From: Aurantimonas sp. Leaf443
Lineage (GTDB): Bacteria > Pseudomonadota > Alphaproteobacteria > Rhizobiales > Rhizobiaceae
Assembly (NCBI RefSeq): GCF_001425575.1
Contig: NZ_LMRD01000007.1
Span: forward strand, 496,001-560,000
DNA: 64,000 nucleotides
Reading direction: 5' to 3'
Position 1 is the stretch's first letter. Every line of letters begins with the position of its first letter. The translations under genes and the position numbers were made by a program. The notes under the pieces were generated by a model. The model did not search any database, was not told the DNA's origin, and saw only the letters and a list, made by a program, of their open reading frames with translations. Below, in pieces: positions 48,296-57,068 of the stretch.

Positions 48296-49357
48296 ATGCA
48301 GCCAGAGCGTCGCGACCCCCGTTCCCGCCCGCCAGGCCGCGGCCGCGCCGCCCGGCTTTCCGGCCGGCGTGCCTCGGCTTGCCTTCCCGGCCTTTCGCTT
48401 CTCGCCCTCTCGGCCTGCGCCGGACCCCAGTCGACCCTGACCGACGCCGGCACGGAATCGGCGGCCGTCGCCTGGCTCTTCTGGATCATGCTGGCCGGCG
48501 CGGTGGTGATCTGGCTCCTCGTCATGGGCCTGTCGGTCTATGCCACCAAGATCAACCCCGCCGCCCATTCCGAGAAGACCGGCCTTCGCCTCATCGCCTG
48601 GGGCGGCGTCGTCTTCCCGACCGTCGTCCTCGCCGTCCTCATCGTCTGGGGCCTCGAGAAGATGCCCGAGTTCCGCGGCGAAGGAGAGGGGCCGAAGATC
48701 GCCGTCTCCGGCGAGCGCTTCTGGTGGCGCGTCGCCTACGGGGTCGAGGGCGAGCCCGGCGTCGTCAAGAGCCTGCCCGCCGGCGGCGTCGAGAGCGCCA
48801 ACGAGCTCTGGCTGCCCGTCGGCCGCCGCACCGAGATCCTGCTCGGCAGCCCGGACGTGATCCACTCCTTCTGGGTCCCGTCCATCGCCGGCAAGACCGA
48901 CACGATCCCCGGCCGCGTCAACCGCATCGTGCTCGAGCCGACGCGCGAGGGCGTCTACAACGGCGTCTGCGCCGAGTTCTGCGGCGAGGCCCATGCGCAG
49001 ATGGCCTTCCGCGTCATCGTGGTGCCGCCGGCCGAGTACGAGGCCTATGTCGCCCGCCAGGCGCAAGGCGCCGCCGTGCCGCAGGGCCCGGGCTTCGACG
49101 CCTTCATGAAGAACGGCTGCAACGCCTGCCACAGCGTGCGCGGCACGCCGGCCGCCGGGCAGATCGGGCCCGATCTCACCCATGTCGGCTCGCGCAAGAC
49201 CATCGGGGCGGGCACGCTGCCCCTGTCGGCGCAGAACCTCTCGCAGTTCATCGCCGTCACCGAGCACGTGAAGCAGGGCGTCGAGATGCCCTCCTATTCC
49301 ATGCTTCCCGCAAGCGAGATCGACGCCATGGCGCAGTGGCTGGAAGGCCTGAAATGA
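48296..49357 (+). CDS. ctaC: Cytochrome c oxidase subunit II with fused cytochrome c domain (caa3 type)
   Basis: 353 residues. LSLLALSACAGPQ is a lipobox, so the protein is a lipoprotein. Two TMs follow (about 57-80 and 99-120). The cupredoxin domain holds CuA: VIHSFWVPSIAGKTDTIPGR gives the first His, and VCAEFCGEAHAQM gives both Cys, Glu, the second His and Met. A C-terminal cytochrome c module carries CNACH and a downstream Met in EMPSYSMLP as heme ligand. Periplasmic domains receive electrons for subunit I. First gene of a five-gene oxidase operon; its stop overlaps the next start (ATGA). Confidence 0.94.
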   Translation: MQPERRDPRSRPPGRGRAARLSGRRASACLPGLSLLALSACAGPQSTLTDAGTESAAVAWLFWIMLAGAVVIWLLVMGLSVYATKINPAAHSEKTGLRLIAWGGVVFPTVVLAVLIVWGLEKMPEFRGEGEGPKIAVSGERFWWRVAYGVEGEPGVVKSLPAGGVESANELWLPVGRRTEILLGSPDVIHSFWVPSIAGKTDTIPGRVNRIVLEPTREGVYNGVCAEFCGEAHAQMAFRVIVVPPAEYEAYVARQAQGAAVPQGPGFDAFMKNGCNACHSVRGTPAAGQIGPDLTHVGSRKTIGAGTLPLSAQNLSQFIAVTEHVKQGVEMPSYSMLPASEIDAMAQWLEGLK

Positions 49358-51963
49358 GCGACATCCCCCTCGATCTCGATGCCGCCGTCACCGGCGCGCC
49401 CGATGCCGCCCAATGGCGCCCGAGCGCTGCCGAAGTCGAGAAGACCCGCCGCCGCCAGGCCGACCCGGCGGTCCGCAAGGCCCAGGAAGACCGGCTGCGC
49501 AAGGTCTGGGAGACGCCCAAGGGCTGGCGCTACTGGTCCGACGTCAACAACACGACCGTCGGCATCTGGTACACGGCCACCTCCTTCGCCTTCATGCTCT
49601 TCGCGGGCGTCCTCGGCCTGCTCATCCGCGTGCAGCTCGCCGTTCCCGAGAACGACTTCCTCACCGCCAGCTTCTACAACCAGGTCTACACGCTGCACGG
49701 CACGGCGATGATGTTCCTGTTCGCCGTGCCGATCTTCGAGGCGGTGGCGATCATCCTCCTGCCGCAGATGCTGGGCGCGCGCGACCTGCCGTTCCCGCGC
49801 CTCTCGGCCTTCGGCTACTGGTGCTTCCTCATCGGCGGCGTCTTCGTCTGCGGCTCGCTGTTCTTCTCCTCGGCGCCCGACGGCGGCTGGTTCATGTACC
49901 CGCCGAACACCACGCAGGAGCGCTTCACGCCCGGCTACGGCGCCGACATCTGGCTGCTCGGCCTCTCCTTCATCGAGGTCGCCTCGATCGCGGCGGCCGT
50001 GGAGCTCATCGTCGGCACGCTGAAATGCCGCCCGCCCGGCATGCGCCTCAACCTCATGCCGCTCTACGCCTGGTACGTGCTGGTCGTGGCGGGCATGATC
50101 CTCTTCGCCTTCCCGCCGCTCATCGCCGGCGACATCCTGTTCGAGCTGGAGCGCCTGTTCAACTGGCCCTTCTTCGACCCCGAGCGCGGCGGCGACCCGA
50201 TGCTCTGGCAGCACCTGTTCTGGATCTTCGGCCATCCGGAGGTCTACATCATCTTCCTGCCGGCCATCGCGCTGCTGGCGATGATGATCCCGACCTTCGC
50301 CCGGCGTCCGATCCTCGGCTATTCCTGGATCGTGCTCGCGGCGGTCGGCACGGGCTTCCTGTCCTTCGGCCTGTGGGTGCACCACATGTACACGACGGGC
50401 CTGCCCTCGATCTCGCTCGGCTTCTTCTCCGCCGCCTCCGAGGCGGTGGCGATCCCGACGGGCGTGCAGATCTTCGTCTTCCTGGCGACGCTTCTGACCG
50501 GCCGCGTGGTCTATTCCACGCCCATGCTCTTCGTCTCCGGCGCGCTCGGAATCTTCGTGCTGGGCGGCCTCACCGGCGTCATGGTGGCGCTGGCGCCCTT
50601 CGACTGGCAGGCGCACGACACCTATTTCGTCGTCGCCCATCTCCATTACGTCATTCTCGGCGGCGTGCTCTTTCCGGTCGTTGCCGGCATCTACTATTTC
50701 TGGCCGCTGATCGGCGACCGGCACCTGTCCGACAAGCTCGGCAAGATCGCCTTCTGGCTGATGTTCGTGGGCTTCAACCTCGCCTTCCTGCCCATGCACT
50801 GGTCGGGACTGGCGGGCATGCCGCGCCGCATCTGGACCTATCCGGCCGATCTCGGGCTCGACCTGCCGAACCTCCTCTCCACCGTCGGCGCCTTCGTCTT
50901 CGCCGCCGGCATCCTCGTCGTCGTCTACGACGTGCTGCGCGGCAACAAGGGCCTGCCGAACGCCGACCGCAATCCGTGGAACGCCGGCACGCTCGAATGG
51001 ATCGGACCGATCCCGGACGAGGACTGGGGCATCCGCTCGGTGCCCATCATCACCTCGCGCTACCCGCTCTGGGACCAGCCGAATCTCTCGGCCGACGTCG
51101 ACAAGGGCCTCTACTACCTGCCGGACGCGCAGGAGATGAAGCGCGAGACGCTCGTCACCTCCGTGCTCGACGGCACGCCCGAACAGTGCCTGCGCGTGCC
51201 CGGCCCGACCTGGATGACCTTCTGGGCCGCGCTCGCGCTCGGCGCGGTGTTCATCCTCGCCACGTTCCACCTGTGGATCGCCACGCTCGTCACCATGGTG
51301 ATCGCCACCGGCGCCATCATGGTCTGGCTCTGGCGCGGCACCGCGCTGCAGCCCGAGGTCGACACCAAGGACGTCGGGCTCGGCCTCACGCTGCCGCTCT
51401 ACCGCTCGGGGCCGGCCTCGGTCGGCTGGTGGGCCATGCTCATCACCATGATCGGCGACGGCACGGCCTTCCTGTCGCTTCTCTTCGGCTACTATTTCTT
51501 CCACACGATCCATGCCGACTTCCCGCCAGCGGAAGCGACGGGGCCGGGCCTTCTCTGGCCGCTGACGAGCCTTGCGCTCTTCGCCATCGCCTGGGGCGCG
51601 GCGCGTCTGGCGCGGCGGGTGAACAAGGCGGGCGAGGTGACGCTGGCGCGCGGCGCCATCCTGATCGGCGTGATCGCGGCCCTCGCCGGCTGCGCGGCGA
51701 TCGTCTACGCGCCCTATGTCACCGAGCTCGATCCGGTCTCGCACGTCTATCCCGCCATCGTCTGGACGCTGGTGATCTGGATGGCGGTGCACGGGGCGGT
51801 CGGCGCGCTGATGCTCGCCTACTGTCTCGCCCGGTCGCTGGCGGGGCGCATGACGCCCAAGCACGACATCGACATGGAGAATGTCGCGCTCTACTGGCAC
51901 TTCATGGGCGCGACGGCGGTGTTCACCGTCGCCACCATCGCCCTCTTCCCCCTGGCGGCGTGA
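49354..51963 (+). CDS. ctaD: Cytochrome c oxidase subunits I and III fused (CtaD-CtaE)
   Basis: 869 residues. The subunit I part (about 1-620) has QVYTLHGTAMM (heme a His), WIFGHPEVYIIFLP (CuB His and the cross-linked Tyr, with the HPEV Glu of A1-type oxidases), FGLWVHHMYTTGL (two CuB His) and HDTYFVVAHLHYV (heme a3 and a His). The tail from about 620 continues without a stop into a subunit III-like multi-TM part (SVGWWAMLITMIGDGTAFLS; WHFMGATAVFTVATIALFP). Such I+III fusions are known in caa3 oxidases. There is no separate ctaE in the operon, supporting a real fusion rather than a frame error. Confidence 0.94.
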   Translation: MSDIPLDLDAAVTGAPDAAQWRPSAAEVEKTRRRQADPAVRKAQEDRLRKVWETPKGWRYWSDVNNTTVGIWYTATSFAFMLFAGVLGLLIRVQLAVPENDFLTASFYNQVYTLHGTAMMFLFAVPIFEAVAIILLPQMLGARDLPFPRLSAFGYWCFLIGGVFVCGSLFFSSAPDGGWFMYPPNTTQERFTPGYGADIWLLGLSFIEVASIAAAVELIVGTLKCRPPGMRLNLMPLYAWYVLVVAGMILFAFPPLIAGDILFELERLFNWPFFDPERGGDPMLWQHLFWIFGHPEVYIIFLPAIALLAMMIPTFARRPILGYSWIVLAAVGTGFLSFGLWVHHMYTTGLPSISLGFFSAASEAVAIPTGVQIFVFLATLLTGRVVYSTPMLFVSGALGIFVLGGLTGVMVALAPFDWQAHDTYFVVAHLHYVILGGVLFPVVAGIYYFWPLIGDRHLSDKLGKIAFWLMFVGFNLAFLPMHWSGLAGMPRRIWTYPADLGLDLPNLLSTVGAFVFAAGILVVVYDVLRGNKGLPNADRNPWNAGTLEWIGPIPDEDWGIRSVPIITSRYPLWDQPNLSADVDKGLYYLPDAQEMKRETLVTSVLDGTPEQCLRVPGPTWMTFWAALALGAVFILATFHLWIATLVTMVIATGAIMVWLWRGTALQPEVDTKDVGLGLTLPLYRSGPASVGWWAMLITMIGDGTAFLSLLFGYYFFHTIHADFPPAEATGPGLLWPLTSLALFAIAWGAARLARRVNKAGEVTLARGAILIGVIAALAGCAAIVYAPYVTELDPVSHVYPAIVWTLVIWMAVHGAVGALMLAYCLARSLAGRMTPKHDIDMENVALYWHFMGATAVFTVATIALFPLAA

Positions 51964-51970
51964 GGCGGCG

Positions 51971-52351
51971 ATGTTCGGCCTGTCGAAGAAGGTTCGCGAC
52001 GATCTCTGGACGCTCATCGTCTCGCCGAGCGTCTGGGCGATCCATTTCCTCCTCTCCTACGTGGTGGCGGCCTATCGCTGCGCGCCCAACGTCGCCGTCT
52101 TCGAGTCGATCGCCGGCGCGCGCGTGATGATCGCGGTCATCACCGCCGTCGCGCTCGCCGTCATCGCCCTCGTCTTCCTGCGCTCCTATCGCGAGTGGCG
52201 CGCCGAGGGCGGCAAGCCGCCGCACGACGAGGACAGCCCGGCCGATCGGGAACGCTTCCTGGAATTCTCCACCATCCTCCTGTCGGGCCTGTCCTTCATC
52301 TCCGTCGTCTTCGTGGCCCTGCCCGCGCTTCTCATCACGGACTGCCGATGA
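51971..52351 (+). CDS. Small membrane protein of the caa3 oxidase operon
   Basis: A 126-residue protein with three hydrophobic segments: about 16-38 (TLIVSPSVWAIHFLLSYVVA), 48-70 and 100-122. A polar loop (EWRAEGGKPPHDEDSPADRE) lies between the last two. An invariant-looking H27 and C41 occur in the first loop. I do not recognise a named subunit, but genes of this size and topology are regular members of caa3 operons with fused I+III subunits. It begins 7 nt after the fused-subunit gene and overlaps ctaG by ATGA. An oxidase accessory or assembly role is inferred from position only. Confidence 0.7.
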   Translation: MFGLSKKVRDDLWTLIVSPSVWAIHFLLSYVVAAYRCAPNVAVFESIAGARVMIAVITAVALAVIALVFLRSYREWRAEGGKPPHDEDSPADRERFLEFSTILLSGLSFISVVFVALPALLITDCR

Positions 52352-53049
52352 GCGCGGGCACGGCGCTCGCCGGCGTCAGGACGCGGCTCGCCGGACCCGG
52401 CGGCGCCGGACTCCCGGCGCTCTGGCCGCTCGCCGCCGGCGGACTGCTCCTGGCGCTCCTGTGGCTCGGGCCGCTGCCCGAGCGGGCGCGCGGCAGTTTC
52501 GCGGCGCACATGGTCATGCATATGGGCCTCGTCGCGGTCGCGGCGCCGCTTCTCGCGGTCGGCCTCCTGCGCGCCATGCCCGCGCTCTTCTCGCGGCTGA
52601 CGCCGGGCGTCGCGATCTTCGCCTCGCTCCTCGAATTCGTCGTCGTCTGGGGCTGGCACGCGCCGGCCCTCCACGACGGAGCGCGCGCGCGCCTCGATCT
52701 CCTCCTCCTCGAGCAGGGCAGCTTCCTCCTCGCCGGCCTTCTCGTGTGGACGAGCGCCTTCGGCGCGGCGGGATCCGGTCGCACGGCGGCGCGGGCGGCG
52801 GGCGTCCTGGCGCTCCTCCTCACCTCCATGCACATGACGCTGCTCGGCGGTCTCCTCCTCTTCGCGCCGCGCCCGCTCTATGCCTGCGCGGACCTGTGCG
52901 CGCCCGCGGCGGCGCTCACCCCGCTCGGCGACCAGCAGGCGGGCGGCGCCCTGATGCTCACCGTCGGCGGCATCGCCTATCTCGCCGGCGGCCTCGTGCT
53001 TCTGGCCTCCATCCTGTCCGATCGGCCTCGACAAGGAGAGGTCTCCTGA
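52348..53049 (+). CDS. ctaG: Cytochrome c oxidase assembly protein, caa3-type CtaG
   Basis: A 233-residue protein with about six to seven TMs. HMVMHMGLVAVAAPLLAVGL (two His within TM2), FVVVWGWHAPALHDGARARL, SMHMTLLGGLLLFAPRPLYA and LGDQQAGGALMLTVGGIAYL are the conserved blocks of the caa3_CtaG family, whose His/Met are thought to handle CuB. This is unrelated to the Cox11-type CtaG. It is coupled to genes on both sides by 4-nt and 1-nt overlaps. Confidence 0.92.
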   Translation: MSAGTALAGVRTRLAGPGGAGLPALWPLAAGGLLLALLWLGPLPERARGSFAAHMVMHMGLVAVAAPLLAVGLLRAMPALFSRLTPGVAIFASLLEFVVVWGWHAPALHDGARARLDLLLLEQGSFLLAGLLVWTSAFGAAGSGRTAARAAGVLALLLTSMHMTLLGGLLLFAPRPLYACADLCAPAAALTPLGDQQAGGALMLTVGGIAYLAGGLVLLASILSDRPRQGEVS

Positions 53050-54380
53050 TGCGCTATGACCTGAAGATCACCGGCAAGCGGCTCGCGATCGCGGCGGCGC
53101 TGGCCGTCGCCGCGCCCTTCGCGGTCTCCTATTCCGGCCTCGTCTCGATCGCGGCGAACACCGGCCACTACGCGCCGGTCGAGTGGTTCCTGCACTGGAC
53201 GATGCAGAACTCGGTGGCGCGCCAGTCGCTCGGCATCGCCGTGCCCGAGGAGATCGACCTTGCGGACAACGCGCTCGTGCGGCGCGGCGCGGGCCATTTC
53301 GCCACGGGCTGCGCCCCCTGCCACGGCGGCCCCGGCGACGCGCAGTCGCCGGTGGTCCTCTCCATGATGCCCTGGCCGCCGCGTCTGGAGACGAAGGTCG
53401 GCGAGTGGAAGGACCGCGAGCTGTTCTGGATCGGCCAGCACGGCATCAAATATTCCGGCATGCCCTCCTGGACGACGCAGAACCGCGAGGACGAGGTCTG
53501 GGCCATGGTCGCCTTCCTGCGCGCCCTGCCGCAGATGACGCCCGAGACCTATGCCGATCTCGCGCTCGGCGGCGGCCCGAACGAGGCGCTGGTGCCCAAT
53601 GCCGGAGCGCCCGCCGCCGGCGTCGCGCCCGGCGCGGACGGCGCGGTGCCGGCGGCGCCCGTCGCCTCCGGCGCTCCCGCCATGCCCTCCGATCCGACCA
53701 CGCGCATCGCGCTCGCCGACTGCGCCCGCTGCCACGGGTTCGACGGGCGCGGGCGCGGCGGCGACGGGGCCTTTCCGGTGATCGCCGGCCAGACCCCCGC
53801 CTATCTCCTGGCGAGCCTCAAGGCCTATGCGCAGGACACGCGCCATTCCGGCTACATGGAACCGGCCGCCGCCCGCTACGACGAGACCGTGCTCGCCGCC
53901 CTCGCCGACTGGTATGGCGCCCAGCCGGTGGAGGCCTCGGCCGGCGCCGTCACGCTCGACGACGGCCTCGCTTCGACCACGCCGCTTCCCGCCGCCGACG
54001 GCATCCCCGCCCAGATCATGCCCGCCGCCTCGCTCAGCGAGAACGCCCTGCCGGAGGCGCTCGGCGAGGACGGGGGCAGGACGCAGGGCGAGGAGAGGCT
54101 GGCGCTCGGCGAGCTGATCGCCACGCGCGGCCTCGCCGCCCGCAAGATCCCCGCCTGCATCAGCTGCCACGGCGAGAGCGGGCGCGCGCGCAACGCCATG
54201 ACGCCCTATCTCGGCGGCCAGCCCGAATGGTACCTGCGCACCCATCTCGAGCTCTTCAAGGAAGAGCTGCGCGGGGGCACCGGCGCCGCCCACCTGATGA
54301 CCGAGTTCATGCCCAACATGACCGAGGAGCAGATCGAGGCGGTCTCGGCCTGGTACGCGGAGCAGCCGCTCGGGCGCTGA
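53049..54380 (+). CDS. Triheme membrane-anchored cytochrome c
   Basis: 443 residues. An uncleaved or cleavable N-terminal hydrophobic segment (about 10-28) precedes three cytochrome c modules with CAPCH (88-92), CARCH (225-229) and CISCH (370-374). Pro/Ala-rich linkers separate module 1 from 2 (about 182-215) and module 2 from 3 (about 293-345). Candidate axial Met residues follow each module (for example SGMPSWT and EFMPNMT). Likely an electron donor or tether for the caa3 oxidase, whose operon it ends; its start overlaps the ctaG stop. The three-module design resembles alcohol/gluconate dehydrogenase cytochrome subunits, so electron input from a quinone or from periplasmic dehydrogenases is an alternative. 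Confidence 0.88.
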   Translation: MRYDLKITGKRLAIAAALAVAAPFAVSYSGLVSIAANTGHYAPVEWFLHWTMQNSVARQSLGIAVPEEIDLADNALVRRGAGHFATGCAPCHGGPGDAQSPVVLSMMPWPPRLETKVGEWKDRELFWIGQHGIKYSGMPSWTTQNREDEVWAMVAFLRALPQMTPETYADLALGGGPNEALVPNAGAPAAGVAPGADGAVPAAPVASGAPAMPSDPTTRIALADCARCHGFDGRGRGGDGAFPVIAGQTPAYLLASLKAYAQDTRHSGYMEPAAARYDETVLAALADWYGAQPVEASAGAVTLDDGLASTTPLPAADGIPAQIMPAASLSENALPEALGEDGGRTQGEERLALGELIATRGLAARKIPACISCHGESGRARNAMTPYLGGQPEWYLRTHLELFKEELRGGTGAAHLMTEFMPNMTEEQIEAVSAWYAEQPLGR

Positions 54381-54559
54381 GCGCCCGGCGGCACGAGCCC
54401 CGAAGCGTAGCCGGCCACCGATACCGGCCGGCACCCCCGCGTTCCCCTCACGTCTCCTTGAGCGCCCGACGTCACCCGGGGGTCTTTCGCGCTGCGGAAT
54501 TTCGCTATACGCCCCGTCGCCGCAGGATCGGAACCCCGTCAACGGAAGGGAAAGAGACC

Positions 54560-54988
54560 ATGAGCGAGGTGACCTCGGACGGCGAAGAGTGGAAGGGCCG
54601 CTACTCGCCCGATCTCGCCGCGATCGAATCCATCGCGATGGAGGCCTATGCCGCGCTCCCCGAGACATTCCGCGCGCTGGCCGGCGACATCCGCTTCCAT
54701 GTCGCGGACTTTCCCGAGGACGACGTGATCGCGGAGATGGAGCTGGAATCGGCCTTCGACATTCTCGGCCTGTTCGAGGGCCGGCCCGTCGCGGCGATGG
54801 CCACCCCCGTCACCGGCGAGTTTCCGAACCGCATCCTCCTCTATCGCCGGCCGATCCTCGACTACTGGGCCGAGAACGAGGAGACGCTCGACGACCTCGT
54901 CACCCATGTTCTGGTCCACGAGATCGGCCACCATTTCGGCCTGTCCGACGAGGATATGGAAGAGCTGGAAGCGCAGGTCCGGGACTGA
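54560..54988 (+). CDS. Zincin-like metallopeptidase family protein
   Basis: A 142-residue acidic cytoplasmic protein. The zinc motif is HVLVHEIGHHFGLSDEDMEE (HExxH at about 123-127, then xxGxSD), the signature of the small possibly-proteolytic metallopeptidase family (DUF1025-like). N-terminal LPETFRALAGDIRFHVADFP and LGLFEGRPV fit the family. No signal peptide; substrate unknown. The ATG at 54560 follows GGAAGGGAAAGAG. It is convergent with the SLC13 gene. Confidence 0.9.
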   Translation: MSEVTSDGEEWKGRYSPDLAAIESIAMEAYAALPETFRALAGDIRFHVADFPEDDVIAEMELESAFDILGLFEGRPVAAMATPVTGEFPNRILLYRRPILDYWAENEETLDDLVTHVLVHEIGHHFGLSDEDMEELEAQVRD

Positions 54989-55136
54989 TCCCGCCGCGCG
55001 TCCGCATCGACCTTTCCCGGCCTTCGCCGCACGGGGCCCGGCGCGCGCGGCAAACGAGCGTCCTCCGGCATCGCGGGGACGGCGCCGAAGGGCCGGTTCG
55101 CAGGCCGGCCGGTCTGAAGCCCGGACCGGCACGCCC

Positions 55137-56909
55137 TCAGGTCAGCGGCCAGACCAGGATCAGGAGCGGCACCGCCACGAGGACGACGAGCCCCGAGAGC
55201 GGCAGGCCGAGCCGCCAGTAGTCGCCGAAGCGATAGCCGCCCGGCCCCATCACCAGCGTGTTGCACTGGTGGCCGATGGGCGTCAGGAAATCGCAGCCCG
55301 CCCCGATCGCCACGGCCATGAGGAAGGCGTCCGGCCGGTAGCCGAGCGCGCCCGCGAAGGTCGCGGCGATCGGGGCCATCACGAGCACGGTCGCGGCGTT
55401 GTTCAGAAAGGGCGTCACGGCCATCGCCGCCACCATGATGAGCGCCAGCGCGCCGTAGGAAGGCAGCGTGCCGGCGAGCTGCGACAGCCAGCCGGCGACG
55501 AGATCCGACCCGCCCGTGCGGCGCAGCGAATCCGAGACGGGGATGAGCGCGGCCAGCATCACCAGGATCGGCGCGTCGAGATGGGTGTAGACGGAGCGGA
55601 TCGAGACCGCCTTGACGGCGACGAGAAGGACGGCGGCGCAGAAGAAGGCGGTGGCGACGGGCACGAGCCCGCCGGCGGTCGCCGCCATCGCGGCCGCCAG
55701 GATGGCGAGCGGCACCAGCCCGTGGCGCGCGCTGCCGAGCTTCAGCCCGCGCTCGGCGAGCGGCAGGCAGTCGAGTTCGCGCAGGACCTCCGGCAGGCGT
55801 TCGAGATCCCCCTGCAGGACGAGCACGTCGCCGAGCTCGAACACGATCTCGCCCAGCCGCTCGGTGAAGCGCTTGTCGCGCCGGCTGACGGCCAGAAGCT
55901 CCAGCCCCGTGCGCCGGTAGAGCGCGGTGCGCTGGGCGTTGGTGCCGATGAGGACGGAATTGCGCCCGATCACCGCCTCCACGGCGCCGATCCTGTCGGA
56001 GGCGCCGCGAACCTTGCCGTGGCGGCTGGAGAGCGCCAGCGCCCCTTGCGCGACGAGGCGGTCGAGCGCCTCGGGGTCGCCCTCGATCATCAGCATGTCG
56101 CCGGGATTGAGCCGCGCGTCGGGAAAGGGCGTGCGGGGATGGCCGCGCTCGGAGCGGATGCTCGTGACCATCGCGCCGCCGTCGCCGAGCTTCTGAAGGT
56201 CCGCGACCGTCTTGCCGGCGACGGTGGAGGCGGGCGTGACGCGGGCCTCCGTCGTGTAGTTGCGGATCTCGATCGCCTGGTCGAGCCCCGCCCCCTCCGG
56301 ATGGCGCTCCGGCAGGAGGCGGTAGAACAGCGCCAGGAAGACGATGCCGACAAGCGCCAGCGCGGCGCCCACGGGCATGAAGTCGAACATTGTGAAGGGC
56401 GTGCCGGTGAGTTCGCCGCGCACGCGCGAGACGATGATGTTGGGCGAAGTGCCGATCTGCGTCATCAGCCCGCCGAGCAGCGAGCCGAAGGCCATCGGCA
56501 TCAGGAACATCGAGGGCGTGACGCCGGAGCGCTTGGCCATCTGGAAGGCGATCGGGATCATGATCGCGAGCGCGCCGATATTCTTCACGAAGGCCGACAG
56601 GACGGTGACCGTGCCGACGAGGAGGAGAAGCTGGGTGCGCGGGGCCGAGACATTGGGCGCCACGCGCTTCAGCGCCACTTCCATGATGCCCGAGCCCGAG
56701 ATCGCCGCCGAGAGCACCAACGCGCTCGCCACGATGATGACGATGTCGTCGGAGAAGCCGGAAAAGGCGTCCTCGGGCCGCAGCACGCCGAGCGCCAGCG
56801 AGACGGTGAGCGCGCCGCAGGCCACGAGATCGTAGCGCCAGCGCCCCCAGACGAAGGCCGCCATCGTTGCCGCGATCACCGCGAAGGAGAGAAATTGCGG
56901 CAGCGTCAA
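55137..56909 (-). CDS. SLC13/DASS-type permease with central RCK_C (TrkA-C) domains
   Basis: 590 residues. The two membrane halves carry the mirrored signatures AFVKNIGALAIMIPIAFQMA with QIGTSPNIIVSRVR, and TPFLNNAATVLVMAPIAATF with TPIGHQCNTLVMGPGGYRFG. The central soluble part (about 205-390) has two TrkA-C-like modules (GGAMVTSIRSERGHPRTPFP...LNPGDMLMIEG; GLELLAVSRRDKRFTERLGE...ELGDVLVLQGD). This CitT/SAC1-like layout transports sulfate, silicate-like anions or dicarboxylates with Na+; the substrate is not predictable. The start is a TTG at 56909 with GGAG upstream; an in-frame ATG 45 nt later is the alternative. Confidence 0.88.
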   Translation of the reverse strand: MTLPQFLSFAVIAATMAAFVWGRWRYDLVACGALTVSLALGVLRPEDAFSGFSDDIVIIVASALVLSAAISGSGIMEVALKRVAPNVSAPRTQLLLLVGTVTVLSAFVKNIGALAIMIPIAFQMAKRSGVTPSMFLMPMAFGSLLGGLMTQIGTSPNIIVSRVRGELTGTPFTMFDFMPVGAALALVGIVFLALFYRLLPERHPEGAGLDQAIEIRNYTTEARVTPASTVAGKTVADLQKLGDGGAMVTSIRSERGHPRTPFPDARLNPGDMLMIEGDPEALDRLVAQGALALSSRHGKVRGASDRIGAVEAVIGRNSVLIGTNAQRTALYRRTGLELLAVSRRDKRFTERLGEIVFELGDVLVLQGDLERLPEVLRELDCLPLAERGLKLGSARHGLVPLAILAAAMAATAGGLVPVATAFFCAAVLLVAVKAVSIRSVYTHLDAPILVMLAALIPVSDSLRRTGGSDLVAGWLSQLAGTLPSYGALALIMVAAMAVTPFLNNAATVLVMAPIAATFAGALGYRPDAFLMAVAIGAGCDFLTPIGHQCNTLVMGPGGYRFGDYWRLGLPLSGLVVLVAVPLLILVWPLT

Positions 56910-57068
56910 GCGCGCGTCTCCGGTCCGTGTCCGCCGCCCTGGCGCCGTCCTGCGCCGCGCATGTCCCGTCTCGTCATGGCCTGTGTCCCCTTCTTCCGCC
57001 GGGGCCGGGCCGTGGTGGCCGTGCCGCCCCGCTTGGCCCGTCCCCCTTGGCCCGTCCCGGCCCGGCCG

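Noticed and set aside
55108-55130. GCCGGTC/GACCGGC hairpin as terminator between the metallopeptidase and SLC13 genes
   Set aside because: A 7-bp stem with a 9-nt loop and no T-run on either strand; too weak to list.
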